Shown here piece by piece: positions 8,148-17,486 of a stretch of DNA of 64,000 nt. The notes beneath the pieces are model-generated. The model saw nothing but the letters and a program-made list of their open reading frames with translations. It was not told where the DNA came from and made no database searches. Source of the stretch: QWHO01 sp021404945 (lineage in GTDB: Bacteria; Vulcanimicrobiota; Xenobia; Xenobiales; QWHO01). The stretch spans positions 45,755 to 109,754 of the forward strand of contig CAUJEN010000109.1 in the NCBI GenBank assembly GCA_963169765.1. The letters run 5' to 3'. Position numbers and translations under genes: made by a program. Positions within the stretch are counted from its first letter, which is position 1; every line of letters begins with the position of its first letter.

Positions 8148-9254
8148 TCAGCTCTGTCGCCAGGCGACCGATTCGATTTTGCGTCCCAGTCCGCGCTGCA
8201 AGGTTCGCCACCTGGCCGCTTCGGCTTCGGTCAGCAGGGTGATGGCGGTCCCCTCGCGCTCCATGCGCCCCGTGCGGCCCACCCGGTGGGTGAGCAACTC
8301 GGAGCTCTCGGGTAACTCGTAGTTGATGACCAGCTCGACGTGGTCGACGTCGAGCCCTCGGGCGGCCACGTTCGTGGCCACTAAGATGCCGATCTTGCCG
8401 GCCCTGAAGTCGGCCATGACGCGGTCTCGGGCGTTCTGGCTCAGGTTACCCTGCAGGCAGCCCACCGGATAGCCCAGTTTCTCGAGAATCCGGCCCAGCT
8501 TTTTGACCCCGTGCTTGGTGCGGCCAAACACGATGGTGGAGCCGTCGGGGCGCTTGTCGAGCAAAGTCTTCAGGGCATCCATGCGCTGCTCGGGAGCCAC
8601 CCAGTAGGCCAGCTGGCGGATGTTGGCGGGCACCTCGGGGCGGTCCACGCTGACCTTCTCGGGCTGGTACATGTGCTTGCGGCTGGCCGAGAGCACCCAG
8701 TCGGGCATGGTGGCCGAGAAAAGGGCTGTTTGCCGGTCCCTGGGAAGCAAGGCCAGGATGCGTTCCACGTCGGGCGCAAAGCCCTTGTCGAGCATCTCGT
8801 CGGCCTCGTCGAGCACGACGAACTCGACCTTACCCAGTTGCAGCGAGCCCCGTCTGGCCAGGTCGAGCACCCGCCCGGGGGCGCCGACCACGACCTGGGC
8901 GCCCTGGAGCTGGGCCACCTGGGTGTTGATGGAGCGGCCCCCGAAGACCTGCACGGCGCGAATGCCGTCAGCACGACCGAGCTCGTCGATGACGCTGGCA
9001 ACCTGGGCGGCCAGCTCGCGGGTGGGGGCCAGCACCAGCGCCTGAACCCAGGGCTGGGCGGGGTCGAGAAACTCCATCATGGGCAGGGCGAAGGCCAGGG
9101 TCTTGCCCGAGCCCGTGCGGGCCTGCCCGAGCACGTCACGGCCTTCGAGCAGGAGGGGAATGGTGGTTCTCTGGATGGGAGTGGGGGTGGTGATCTGCAT
9201 GCGTTGAAGCGCCTTCAGGCTGCCAGGCAGCAGATCATAGGGGGTAAAAGACAA
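8148..9254 (-). CDS. DEAD-box ATP-dependent RNA helicase
   Basis: 368 residues with the full motif set. The Q motif is TPTPIQRTTIP, motif I ARTGSGKT, Ia PTRELAAQV, II VLDEADEML, III SAT, V ATNVAARGLD and VI HRVGRTGR. There is almost no C-terminal extension, so this is a minimal RecA-RecA core. It unwinds RNA duplexes in the cytoplasm, typically in ribosome assembly or cold adaptation. The start is a TTG (9254), chosen because SFTPYDLLPG right after it matches the family N-terminus. The small gene at 7961-8128 follows it in the operon. Confidence 0.93.
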   Translation of the reverse strand: MSFTPYDLLPGSLKALQRMQITTPTPIQRTTIPLLLEGRDVLGQARTGSGKTLAFALPMMEFLDPAQPWVQALVLAPTRELAAQVASVIDELGRADGIRAVQVFGGRSINTQVAQLQGAQVVVGAPGRVLDLARRGSLQLGKVEFVVLDEADEMLDKGFAPDVERILALLPRDRQTALFSATMPDWVLSASRKHMYQPEKVSVDRPEVPANIRQLAYWVAPEQRMDALKTLLDKRPDGSTIVFGRTKHGVKKLGRILEKLGYPVGCLQGNLSQNARDRVMADFRAGKIGILVATNVAARGLDVDHVELVINYELPESSELLTHRVGRTGRMEREGTAITLLTEAEAARWRTLQRGLGRKIESVAWRQS

Positions 9255-9370
9255 AAGTCAACAGGGTCCTTTCCGAAAGACGAAGCGATCGATTGGAGGC
9301 AGCATACAGGAAAAGAACCATTCTGTCCACTCGGGCAGGTTCCGGCCGCGCCGCGACGGAAACCATCGAG

Positions 9371-10423
9371 ATGAAATGGCTGATCGGAGCCCTGCTCCTC
9401 CTCCAGGTGGGATGTAGCACCCCGCCCCCCGCGCCGGTGGCCTCCAGCAGCCCCGGCCCATCGGCTTCCCCCCGCGCCCCCGAAACCGAGCAGGACTTCG
9501 TCAACCAGATCGACCAGCTCGGTCGCCAGGGCCAGTTCCAGAAGGGAGTGGAGGCGGCCAATCAGGGCCTGGAGCGCCATCCTGGAAGCTGGCAGCTGAC
9601 CGCCCAGAGGGGCGCTTGCCAGCAGATGCTGGACCATCCCGCCCAGGCAGCCGAAGATTTTGCAGCCGCCCTCGAGCAGGCCCCGGCCGCCCGCAAGTGG
9701 GGACTGCACCTGGGTCGGGCTCAGTGCTACGCGACGCTCGACCAGCGCCCGCGAGCCGAGAAAGAGTTCGCTTGCGCCCTGAAAACCTTCGACCCGGCCG
9801 CCGAGGCCTGGCGCCGCCAGCAGATCCACCAGCAGCGGGGCCGCAACCTGCTCGAGGACGGGCGTTTCAAGCAGGCCATATCGAGCTTCGACGCCGCTCT
9901 GAAACTCGACCCCAGGGATTACGAGGCCCTGGGAATGCGGGCCCTGTGCTACCAGCAGCTCAAAGACAAAAAGCGTTACCAGGTCGATCTGAAGGCTTTG
10001 AAAGAGCTCAGCCCGGCGACCGCCCAGGCAGTGGAAGCCCAGGTCAAGTCCGGCGGCAGTCTCAGCGCCACCGCCCGCTACCTCAAGCTGGGCGACCAGC
10101 TGGCCGCCGACGACAAGGTGGACCTGGCTCTGGAGCAGTATGAGAAGGCCATCGCCCTCGAGCCCCGCGATCCGGGCGCTTATGTTCGCAAGGGGGTCTT
10201 GCTGCAGTCGGAGGGCCGCTTTCAGGAAGCCATCCTGGCTTACACGCGCTCCATCGAGCTCTCGCCCAGCGGCCCCGCCCTGGCGGGTCGGGCCGACTGC
10301 TACCTGGCCACCGACCAGGTTGCCAGGGCGCGGGCCGACTATGAGAAGATGCTGACCCTGCCAGACCCCCAGGCGCAGAGGACGGGCCGGCAAGCCCTGA
10401 AGGACCTGCCCGGAGGAGATTGA
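9371..10423 (+). CDS. TPR-repeat lipoprotein
   Basis: 350 residues. The N-terminus MKWLIGALLLLQVGCSTPPP has a lipobox ending at Cys15, so the protein should be lipid-anchored outside the inner membrane. A Pro/Ser-rich linker (about 16-45) leads into several tetratricopeptide repeats (for example QISSFDAALKLDPRDYEALG-like and LEQYEKAIALEPRDPGAYV). A role in assembling or holding envelope protein complexes is the usual inference for such proteins. The ATG at 9371 is chosen over upstream in-frame starts because it puts the lipobox at the right distance. It is divergent from the helicase. Confidence 0.75.
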   Translation: MKWLIGALLLLQVGCSTPPPAPVASSSPGPSASPRAPETEQDFVNQIDQLGRQGQFQKGVEAANQGLERHPGSWQLTAQRGACQQMLDHPAQAAEDFAAALEQAPAARKWGLHLGRAQCYATLDQRPRAEKEFACALKTFDPAAEAWRRQQIHQQRGRNLLEDGRFKQAISSFDAALKLDPRDYEALGMRALCYQQLKDKKRYQVDLKALKELSPATAQAVEAQVKSGGSLSATARYLKLGDQLAADDKVDLALEQYEKAIALEPRDPGAYVRKGVLLQSEGRFQEAILAYTRSIELSPSGPALAGRADCYLATDQVARARADYEKMLTLPDPQAQRTGRQALKDLPGGD

Positions 10424-10583
10424 CCGGCCTCAGCTCGACTTTCGCAGGCGGGGATTTTCTGCCAGAGCTTGATGTGTTTCTTCTGCGAGCCGTAGAACTC
10501 CCTCCCTGGGGATCGCCCTGGTCAGCGTGCTGCTGATGAGCTCGGTGATGCTGGCTCCTGCACGTCAACGCGCTCCGCAGCGC

Positions 10584-12149
10584 TTACAGAGTCTCAAGCC
10601 TGGGCCACTCCAGCTCCACCCCTTCGGCTCGCAGCAGGGCCTGGAAGTCGGCCGGATCATCGCCCACCTGATGCGAGGCGCGGTCGTGCTCGAGGCAGAA
10701 GGCGGCCAGCAGCCCGGCCGCCTCCCCCACGTTCCACTCCACCGGGTGCAGGCGGTAGCAGCCGTTGGTGATGTGGGTGCAGGCCAGGTTCTTGCCCCCG
10801 GCCATCAGGTTCTCCACCCGCCGGGGCAAGAGCGCCCCCAGCGGGATCTGGAAGGGCCAGGCGCTGACGTCGATGTAATTGTCGCCCCCGGTGGAGGGGT
10901 GGAGATCGATGCGGTAGGCTCCCACCCCCACCGAATCGGGAAAGACTGTGGCCGAGCCCTCCCCGCCGACGTGCTGCTCCTTGACCGTGAAGCGGCCCCG
11001 GATGCGGCGCGACTCGCGGATGTAGGGGCGCTTGGCCAGGCCGTGGGAGGTGCCGCAAAGATCCCCCCGCAGCCGTAGCCCTTTCCAGCCGGTGCCCCCG
11101 TCTCGCCGGGGAGCCTCGGTCTGCATCCAGTAAAGCATGGAGGTGCTCAGTTGGCGGGCACCCTCGAGGTGGCGCTCGCGCTCGGCCGCGTCGACGTCCA
11201 CGATGTTGCCTGGCAGATAATCGATCTGGGGCCAGTTGACCAGGCAGATGTCGCTCTCGTAGGCGCCCGGCTGGAAGTTGGCCCGGTCGGCGATGCGCCG
11301 GAAGGTCCACAGGTCCATGGGGCCCCGGTGGGGCTCGGGCTCGAGGGGATCGAAGCTGCGCACCACCGGCTCGAGGGTGATGGGGTGGGTGGCCTGCCAC
11401 GAGAGCAGCGGCCCACCCCAGGAGGGGGTGAGGGGGGGCAGGTAGTCGCGCCAGAAGGCATAGTCGCGGGGGCGTTCGATGGTGTTGTCGCGGTCGGGCT
11501 GGTAATCGAGGATGAAGCACCAGCTGATGGCCTGCTGGTTGGCGGGCTGGGCCGCGGGTTTGGCGTGGGGCTCGCCTGTCTCGGCCACCGACTCGGCCCC
11601 GGTCACATACTCCACGCCGCCCAGGGGCAGCAGATCACCGGTCTCGGTAGCGTCGATGAAGTAGGGCGCGTGACAGACCACCGGCCCCTCGGGTCCTTGC
11701 AGGTGGACGGCGCTGACCCGATCCCCCTCGTTCTCGACCCGCACCGGCTCGTGCTCCGTCAGCACCGTCAGCTGTCCCCCGGCCCGGTAGGGAGAGAGAA
11801 AGCCCTCCAGCACCGCCAGGCTGACCCGGGGCTCGTGGCAGATGGCGGAGACGAACCCGTTGCCGGGATTGAGCAGCCGGTTGGCCCGGGCCGCCTCGGT
11901 GAGGGGATAGTAGTGCCGATAGTGCTCTCGGATGCCCTCGCGCAGCCGGCGGTAGCTGCGAGTGCAGCCGAACTGCTCGATCCAGGGGTGCTCGTCGGGT
12001 GGCACGGCCTGCGAGGTCAGCTGGCCACCCAGCCAGTCGCAGGACTCGCTCAGGATCACCCGGCGCCCCCGGCGCAGGGCCGCCCAGGCGGCCGCGCAGC
12101 CCCCCACCCCTGCGCCCACGATGACCAGGTCCGCTTGCAGCTCTCGCAT
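10584..12149 (-). CDS. FAD-dependent oxidoreductase
   Basis: 521 residues. An N-terminal dinucleotide-binding motif (DLVIVGAGVGGCAAAWAA, about residues 7-24) and a C-terminal FAD segment (VENLMAGGKNLACTH near 455) mark the FAD_oxidored family. Members are often encoded with sugar- or polysaccharide-degrading enzymes, but their substrates are mostly unknown. There is no signal peptide. The length is normal and the frame intact. It is convergent with the TPR lipoprotein across about 160 bases that hold no convincing gene. Confidence 0.85.
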   Translation of the reverse strand: MRELQADLVIVGAGVGGCAAAWAALRRGRRVILSESCDWLGGQLTSQAVPPDEHPWIEQFGCTRSYRRLREGIREHYRHYYPLTEAARANRLLNPGNGFVSAICHEPRVSLAVLEGFLSPYRAGGQLTVLTEHEPVRVENEGDRVSAVHLQGPEGPVVCHAPYFIDATETGDLLPLGGVEYVTGAESVAETGEPHAKPAAQPANQQAISWCFILDYQPDRDNTIERPRDYAFWRDYLPPLTPSWGGPLLSWQATHPITLEPVVRSFDPLEPEPHRGPMDLWTFRRIADRANFQPGAYESDICLVNWPQIDYLPGNIVDVDAAERERHLEGARQLSTSMLYWMQTEAPRRDGGTGWKGLRLRGDLCGTSHGLAKRPYIRESRRIRGRFTVKEQHVGGEGSATVFPDSVGVGAYRIDLHPSTGGDNYIDVSAWPFQIPLGALLPRRVENLMAGGKNLACTHITNGCYRLHPVEWNVGEAAGLLAAFCLEHDRASHQVGDDPADFQALLRAEGVELEWPRLETL

Positions 12150-12590
12150 GGCGAGCCGCCGTTCGCGGGGGAAGCAGGGGCGTCCTTCCCGGGCTCCTGG
12201 GTGCCACCGGACCTGCCGGACCCAAATGAGCCCCCGGGAACTTGCTTCGTCCTGTACTCAACCACGGTACTGGTTGGGAATGAGAAAGCGGCCTGCGCCA
12301 GCCTGGTCAGGGTGGCCTCGTCCTGGAACGTTTGATCGGGCAGGTTGGCGATGGTGTAGTAGTTGCTCTGGTTGCTGGCCTTGAATGTCAGCCTGGTCTT
12401 GACGCTGTTGGTCCCGTCACCCCCGGCCCCGGAATTATTGACCGGGTCCCCTTGCGAGTAGGTGGCCGAGCCCTGAGGATAAAAGAGCGCGCTGGAGCGC
12501 TGCACGCTGAAATCGCCGGTACGATACTTTCCGGTCCAAGCGACATAGGCGGAGATCAGCATCGTAGTCGCCCATCCGGGCGACCTTGAT
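12150..12590 (-). pseudogene. Coding-like remnant downstream of the lipoprotein gene
   Basis: One minus-strand frame through here has protein-like sequence (AYVAWTGKYRTGDFSV, then a Gly/Asn/Ser-rich stretch, then LTRLAQAAFSFPTSTVVEY). It has no plausible start. It lies directly downstream of the lipoprotein at 12654-13577 but in a different frame, so it may be the displaced C-terminal part of that protein after a frameshift or small rearrangement around 12600-12710. It runs into the start of the FAD oxidoreductase. Status uncertain. Confidence 0.35.
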
Positions 12591-12653
12591 GCGACTGGCC
12601 GTGAATCCCGGGACTCAAACTGACCACCGTCCGCGGCAACCCGCTGGTCTATT

Positions 12654-13577
12654 TCACGGCCTCGGATCTGCCCGGGGTCGACATCTGCCGTAGTCCGGGA
12701 GGTTGCCGCCATCTGGAGACGGAATCTGCGGTCCGCCTCCGAAGGAGGGGACTTCGGCGATCAGCTTGAGGCCCCTGTTCTGCGGGAAGTTGGGCACGAC
12801 CGGCGGGTTTGGCCGCCCGAAGGCCGCCGGCTCGATCACGCTGTAGCCCAGAATCCACGGGTGGGGATAAACCGGGCGCTGGTCGAGCACCTGCGGATTG
12901 GTGCTGGGGTTGTATTGACCCGGCCCGGTGCCTCCTCCGGCATAGACTTTCGAGTGGTTATCCGCATACAAGATGGGGCTCAGCCAGGAGTTCGTCTTGT
13001 AGGGATGCGGCAGGTCATCCGTGGCACTGGTGGCGTTGGCGCCCGCCATGGTGTTGTTGGCGCCGGGATCTCCGATGGTGCTGGGGGTCGTCTGCACGAA
13101 GCCGGACCCGACCTGAACCGGCTTCCCGTCCCCGATCTTGGGCGCGATCAGGCCTACCAGAGGCGCCGTGCGGGTGGGAAGAAGGACCACGTCGCTGACG
13201 TAGGTGGTCTGACCGGGCAGCACGGTCACCTGCTCGGTCGCCAGCACGGACGGATCATCCGGATCCTGCACGATGATGCTGGTGGTCTCGATGGGCACGT
13301 TCTCCAGAGTCTGGAACGAGCGATAGTCCAGCGTCACGGGGCGGAAGGTCACCTCGCCCTGGTCATCGATGCCAAAGAAAGTCAGGGCCTGTCGAACCTG
13401 AGCCTGGGCATCGTCTGTTCCCGGATCGGCCAGAAAGACCCGGACCGTTCCTCTCGTCTGGTCAGCCCCCAGCCCGTTCGGTAATGTGGGCGTCAGGGAG
13501 TTGTTGGATGAGCACCCCGAAAGGGTGGCCGTCCAGAGCGCAAAGATGATACCAAAGCCAAACAGTCTCGTTTTCAC
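12654..13577 (-). CDS. Lipoprotein of unknown function, C-terminus possibly displaced
   Basis: 307 residues from a GTG at 13577 with GGAGG six bases upstream. The signal sequence KTRLFGFGIIFALWTATLSGC ends in a lipobox (LSGC). The body is Thr/Pro/Asn-rich with extended beta segments (TTSIIVQDPDDPSVLATEQV; a second half with LSPILYADNH and YPHPWILGYSV). No family recognised. The final 13 residues (RCRPRADPRP-like) look unrelated to the rest, suggesting loss of frame near 12690. A plausible continuation exists in another frame (12150-12590). Confidence 0.55.
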   Translation of the reverse strand: MKTRLFGFGIIFALWTATLSGCSSNNSLTPTLPNGLGADQTRGTVRVFLADPGTDDAQAQVRQALTFFGIDDQGEVTFRPVTLDYRSFQTLENVPIETTSIIVQDPDDPSVLATEQVTVLPGQTTYVSDVVLLPTRTAPLVGLIAPKIGDGKPVQVGSGFVQTTPSTIGDPGANNTMAGANATSATDDLPHPYKTNSWLSPILYADNHSKVYAGGGTGPGQYNPSTNPQVLDQRPVYPHPWILGYSVIEPAAFGRPNPPVVPNFPQNRGLKLIAEVPSFGGGPQIPSPDGGNLPDYGRCRPRADPRP

Positions 13578-13863
13578 AGGTCCTCCGGGCGCGAGCTTGG
13601 AAAATGCTAAACGACGAGCTTCGCCGCTCAACGTCCTGTGAAAAGTTTGGTCTTGATCAAATAGCGGGGCCCGGGGCTGATGCTGACCGGGCTTTCGGGG
13701 CCTCCTCAAAGTCCGGCCGCAAAACCCCATGGGGTCTCTCGGGGGGCCCTGCCCCCGCCTCCGCCACCACAAGTTATTGGAGACGGCCGGACTTCCAGCA
13801 CGCACAATATGTTGGGCGTCGCGTGGCCGGAAAACTGTGTCAAGGGGGTTTCCGGCTGCGCTC

Positions 13864-14958
13864 CTAGGGCGCCGTGCTGGGGACGGCCCGGAAGATGACC
13901 GTCTGATCCGAGAGCACGTCGAGCTTGACGGTGAATTCCTCGCCCGAGCCCGCCGGGATGGTCCAGACCCGGGCAGCATTCCCTGCTGCTGCATTGAAAC
14001 CGGTGGTGGGAACCTTTTCGAAACGATCGTACTGGTAGAGATTGTAACTTGCCTCCGGGTCGGGCAGGCTGACCGTGGCCGTGAGCGTGATGGGCACAGG
14101 CTCTGGAGGGACATTGCTGTGGTGATCGATCTGGGGCTCGGTATCGCTGCTCGAGCGCAGTCGCACGGGCACGGTCACGCGATCCGGATCGACCACTCCC
14201 GTGACGGCCACCCCGTAATTGGGGGGAGTATTCTTGAGCATATAGATCGGTCCGTTGGGATTGTTGGCTTCCACGCGCGTTCCCGGGAAGCTCTTGAAGG
14301 TGTAAGGGAAGAGGAACTGATACATCGTGGGCGGGGACCCGATCGAGGGGCCAAAAAGGCCGTTGTCGCAGAAGGTGAGCTCGTCTTCGGGCAGGTACTC
14401 GCCCGGGCGGCTGTCCAGAGGCTCGTTTGACTTGATGCCCAGCACCGGACCGATGTGGTCGTATTCCGAATCCCCGTCCTGGACGCTGGTCCACTCGCCC
14501 AGGATGATGCCATTGTTGAAGACGCCGATGATCACGATGTGGCCGGCCAGGGCCTGGCGCTTGACCCAGGCCAGGAGCTCGTCGGTGGAGCGCTGGGCCC
14601 TGGAGTCGAATTCGATGGTCTGCAAGCGCATCATTTCGGCCGCTCTACGGTCATTCACGCCGAGCAGGAGTTGGCTGGAGGGGTCTGACTGGGGCACACC
14701 GGGCGAGGCCATCTCCCGGGCCGTGAACTGGGAGCAATATTGCCCGAAATAGAGCCCGGCGCAGATGAAGCTGGTCTCCCCACAGTAGCCCGAGTTCTCG
14801 TTCCACTGCAGGCGCGGAGGAACGTCGAGGGTGAAGGTGTAGGTTCTGCGGACGGGTCGGTCGGAGGGCCCCAGGCTGGTGACGGTTTCCCCGCTGCAGC
14901 GGGCGAAGGCCAGAACCAGGCAGAGCCAGAGGAGGGAGCGCACCAGGAGTTTCGGCAT
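13864..14958 (-). CDS. Exported cysteine-protease-like (C39/papain-like) protein
   Basis: 364 residues. The hydrophobic N-terminus ends FARCSGE (export signal; Cys21 could be a lipidation site). The segment NENSGYCGETS puts a Cys at 59 in a context like the nucleophile of C39/papain-like peptidases. EYDHIGPVLG supplies a His at 168, and an acidic or Asn residue follows. A C-terminal beta domain (about 245-364) is Ig/fibronectin-like. I recall similar N-x-x-x-G-Y-C-G-E proteins chiefly from eukaryotic microbes, but cannot confirm that here. Peptidase activity is inferred, not shown. The gene is divergent from the M4-like protease gene, 111 bases apart. Confidence 0.6.
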   Translation of the reverse strand: MPKLLVRSLLWLCLVLAFARCSGETVTSLGPSDRPVRRTYTFTLDVPPRLQWNENSGYCGETSFICAGLYFGQYCSQFTAREMASPGVPQSDPSSQLLLGVNDRRAAEMMRLQTIEFDSRAQRSTDELLAWVKRQALAGHIVIIGVFNNGIILGEWTSVQDGDSEYDHIGPVLGIKSNEPLDSRPGEYLPEDELTFCDNGLFGPSIGSPPTMYQFLFPYTFKSFPGTRVEANNPNGPIYMLKNTPPNYGVAVTGVVDPDRVTVPVRLRSSSDTEPQIDHHSNVPPEPVPITLTATVSLPDPEASYNLYQYDRFEKVPTTGFNAAAGNAARVWTIPAGSGEEFTVKLDVLSDQTVIFRAVPSTAP

Positions 14959-15069
14959 CAGGCTGGCAGGTTCGCAGGGCGGGATGATCGCTCCTTTTGC
15001 TGCCCCGGGCGAACCGTCTCCAAAATGTTCACACCCTGACCCCGGGAGCGCTGCTATGCTGGCGTCGCT

Positions 15070-16716
15070 ATGATGACCGCCCCGCTTGCTGCCGCCCCCC
15101 TCCGCCTGCGCGAGGAGCCCGTCCCGCCAGCCCCTCCTCCCGAGCCGCCGCCACCCCCGCCTGAGCCCGATCCTTTCGTGGTGGTGGACATGCTGGCCCA
15201 GGACCCGATGGTCTCGGTGCTCGAGCCGGTCGCGCTCCCCAGGGTCGAGATCGGGACTCAGCTCGCGGGCCCCCGCATGGCGGTGCAAGACCAGGTGCCG
15301 GTGGCCATGGCCGACGAGCAGGGCAACTATCACTACCAGCTCGGCTCGGATCAGTTCGACCAGGTCAACACCACCGCCGTGGTGGCCCGCACGCTGCTGA
15401 GCTACGAGCGCTATATGGGCCACCAGACTCCCTGGTCGTTCGACGGTCCGCTCACCATCAACCCTCACGCCGGCACCGGCAAGACCGCCTACTACTCGCG
15501 CTGGGACGACTCCATCAACTTCTGCCAGTGGGATTCGCCCTCGCTGGGCAAGACCGTCAAGACGGCCGAGTCGCCCGACGTGATCGCCCACGAGACCGGC
15601 CACGCCATCCTGGACGGCCTGCGCCCCAACATCGGCTGGGGCACCGAGCCGGCTTCCTTCCATGAGGGCTTCGGGGACAGCTCGGCCATCCTCCACGCCC
15701 TGCAGTATGATTCCAACCTGGACAAGATCCTGGCCGAGAACGAAGGCGACTTCTCGCGTCCCAGCCTGCTCAGCCGCATGGCCGAGGAGTTCGGCACCGC
15801 CTTCAACAAGGAAGACCAGAATCCGAACAACGATAACAACCCTTACTATCGCACCGCTCTCAACGAGTTCCGCTACGTCGACCCGCGCCAGCTCCCGCGC
15901 GACAGCTATCCTCCCACCTATCCCGAGGAGGTGCTCACCAGCGAGCCCCACTCTTTCTCGCGCGTCTGGTCGGGCACGTTCTACTCGCTGGTGGGCGCGC
16001 TTTACGGCCAGTGCCAGCAGGAAGCGGCCACCCCTCGCGAGGCTCTGGTGGCGGCCCGTGAGGCCCTGGGACCCATATTCGCCCGCTCCTTTGATCACAT
16101 GCCCACCAGCAACCTGAAGTTCCGCGACGTGGCGCTGGCGATGCTGCGCGAGGCGGCCACCTTCGAGCAGGGCAAGTTCTTCGATACCGTGGCCGGAGTG
16201 CTGATCGACCGCAACCTGCTGACCCGCGAGGAAGCCGAGCAGGCGCGCCAGCCGGCCCCGGCGGTCAGTCTGAGCGGACCGGTGCGCACCCCGTTCGAGG
16301 CCGAGCAGGCCCTGAGCGCGCTCGGCCAGGAGCTGGGCCTGCCGGAGGGGATGGCCTGGAAGGCCGACCCGGTGCAGGCCGGGGCGGATGGGCGTCAGGT
16401 CTTGCTCTTCCGCGCTCCCGACCGAATCGAGGTCGGCCTGGACCACCACGGCGCCGCCGAGATGGAGCTCAGCTCGGGGCTGACGCTGGTCTTCGACCGC
16501 GAGGGCAAGCTGGTCTCGCAGACCTTCACCCCGGTGGAGGAGAGCGACCGTGAGGACGCCCGAGCCTTTGCCCGCGATCTTCAGGCTCAGGGACGCATCG
16601 CCGGCTCGGATCAGCTCTTCCAGAGCGTGGACCCGGCCGGTCGGCCCTTCAAAGCCAGACTCGTTCCGCAGGTCACCGGGCTACCTCGGCTGGAGCAGGT
16701 CCCGGTCTGGGACTGA
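15070..16716 (+). CDS. M4/M36-like zinc metalloprotease domain protein
   Basis: 548 residues. The N-terminus (1-35) is proline-rich with no signal peptide. The gluzincin site is H174-E-T-G-H178 followed by E199-x3-D203 (HEGFGDSSA), as in thermolysin/fungalysin-type enzymes: two His and the distal Glu bind zinc, and Glu175 is catalytic. Residues about 400-548 form a separate alpha/beta tail that I cannot assign. The lack of a secretion signal is odd for this family and implies a cytoplasmic role, or export by a route not visible here. It is divergent from the cysteine-protease-like gene. Confidence 0.75.
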   Translation: MMTAPLAAAPLRLREEPVPPAPPPEPPPPPPEPDPFVVVDMLAQDPMVSVLEPVALPRVEIGTQLAGPRMAVQDQVPVAMADEQGNYHYQLGSDQFDQVNTTAVVARTLLSYERYMGHQTPWSFDGPLTINPHAGTGKTAYYSRWDDSINFCQWDSPSLGKTVKTAESPDVIAHETGHAILDGLRPNIGWGTEPASFHEGFGDSSAILHALQYDSNLDKILAENEGDFSRPSLLSRMAEEFGTAFNKEDQNPNNDNNPYYRTALNEFRYVDPRQLPRDSYPPTYPEEVLTSEPHSFSRVWSGTFYSLVGALYGQCQQEAATPREALVAAREALGPIFARSFDHMPTSNLKFRDVALAMLREAATFEQGKFFDTVAGVLIDRNLLTREEAEQARQPAPAVSLSGPVRTPFEAEQALSALGQELGLPEGMAWKADPVQAGADGRQVLLFRAPDRIEVGLDHHGAAEMELSSGLTLVFDREGKLVSQTFTPVEESDREDARAFARDLQAQGRIAGSDQLFQSVDPAGRPFKARLVPQVTGLPRLEQVPVWD

Positions 16717-16805
16717 AGGTCCGTGGTCTCTCTCGGCCGTTGAGAACGGAGACTCTCAGCTGAGCAGAGCGGAAAGATGCTCGTGTACGGAGAACCTGTT
16801 GGAAG

Positions 16806-17357
16806 ATGACCCTGGCAACGCGCAAATGGAATCGGGCAGAGTATCAGAAGATGGGCCAGACGGGCCTTCTCAGTCCGGAGGAGCGGGTCGAGCTGATTCA
16901 AGGAGAAATCGTCCGGATGACCCCCGTCGACCCACTCCACGCCTGTGCCGTGGACCTGATGACTGAGATCATGGTCAAGAGCTTCAGCCAGACCCACCAG
17001 GTCCGCGTCCAGGGCCCGGTCGGCATCGGCGACCACTCCGAGCTTCAGCCGGACCTGTGCCTCATCCCCAAGGCGTTGTTTGGCGAGCTGGTCAAGAAAC
17101 GCGTGCACCCCGAGCACGTCGACCTGCTTGTTGAGGTCGCCAACACCTCGCTGTCTTCCGACCGCGGGCGCAAGCTCAGGCTGTATGCATCCGGCGGGTA
17201 TCCTCTCTACTGGATCGTGAACCTGAAGCAGGGGCAACTCGAGGTCTATTCGCAGCCTGAGGGAACTCGCTACGCCGTCTCCGCCTGCCTGACCCTGGAC
17301 GACCACGTCGAGCTCCTGGGCAAGACCCTGCCCGTCAAAGACTTCTTTCCCGCCTGA
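16806..17357 (+). CDS. Uma2-family putative endonuclease
   Basis: 183 residues of the Uma2/DUF820 family, a PD-(D/E)xK-like nuclease fold common in cyanobacteria and other environmental bacteria. Core elements are present: LIQGEIVRMTPVDPLH, LQPDLCLIP with the conserved Asp, LLVEVANTS with the Glu, and GRKLRLYASGGYPLYWIVN with the Lys and the typical YW. Length is normal. Biological role in general unknown. Nearby 17358-17486 contains only a short hairpin. Confidence 0.88.
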   Translation: MTLATRKWNRAEYQKMGQTGLLSPEERVELIQGEIVRMTPVDPLHACAVDLMTEIMVKSFSQTHQVRVQGPVGIGDHSELQPDLCLIPKALFGELVKKRVHPEHVDLLVEVANTSLSSDRGRKLRLYASGGYPLYWIVNLKQGQLEVYSQPEGTRYAVSACLTLDDHVELLGKTLPVKDFFPA

Positions 17358-17434
17358 GCACGGTAAGCCAGGCCGCGCGGAGGAAGGTCCTGGCGTGAGG
17401 CCCCGAAACGTCTGACGGCAATCCTCGCTGTGTT

Positions 17435-17453
17435 GGCGGAGGGAACCTCCGCC
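17435..17453. repeat. Short perfect hairpin
   Basis: GGCGGAGG and CCTCCGCC pair perfectly around a three-base GAA loop. It has no T run, so it is not a clear terminator. A very similar hairpin occurs at 49380-49406, hinting at a dispersed small element. Confidence 0.45.
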
Positions 17454-17486
17454 CGGACTTCAGCTCTCGCCAGCCCGAAAACAGTG

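Noticed and set aside
10424..10583. Possible short signal-peptide-like frame near 10510-10560
   Set aside because: Hydrophobic stretch only; the frame has no start site and runs antisense into the FAD oxidoreductase.
14959..16449. Upstream extension of the cysteine-protease-like frame
   Set aside because: Antisense to the M4-like protease; the signal peptide at 14958 fixes the start.
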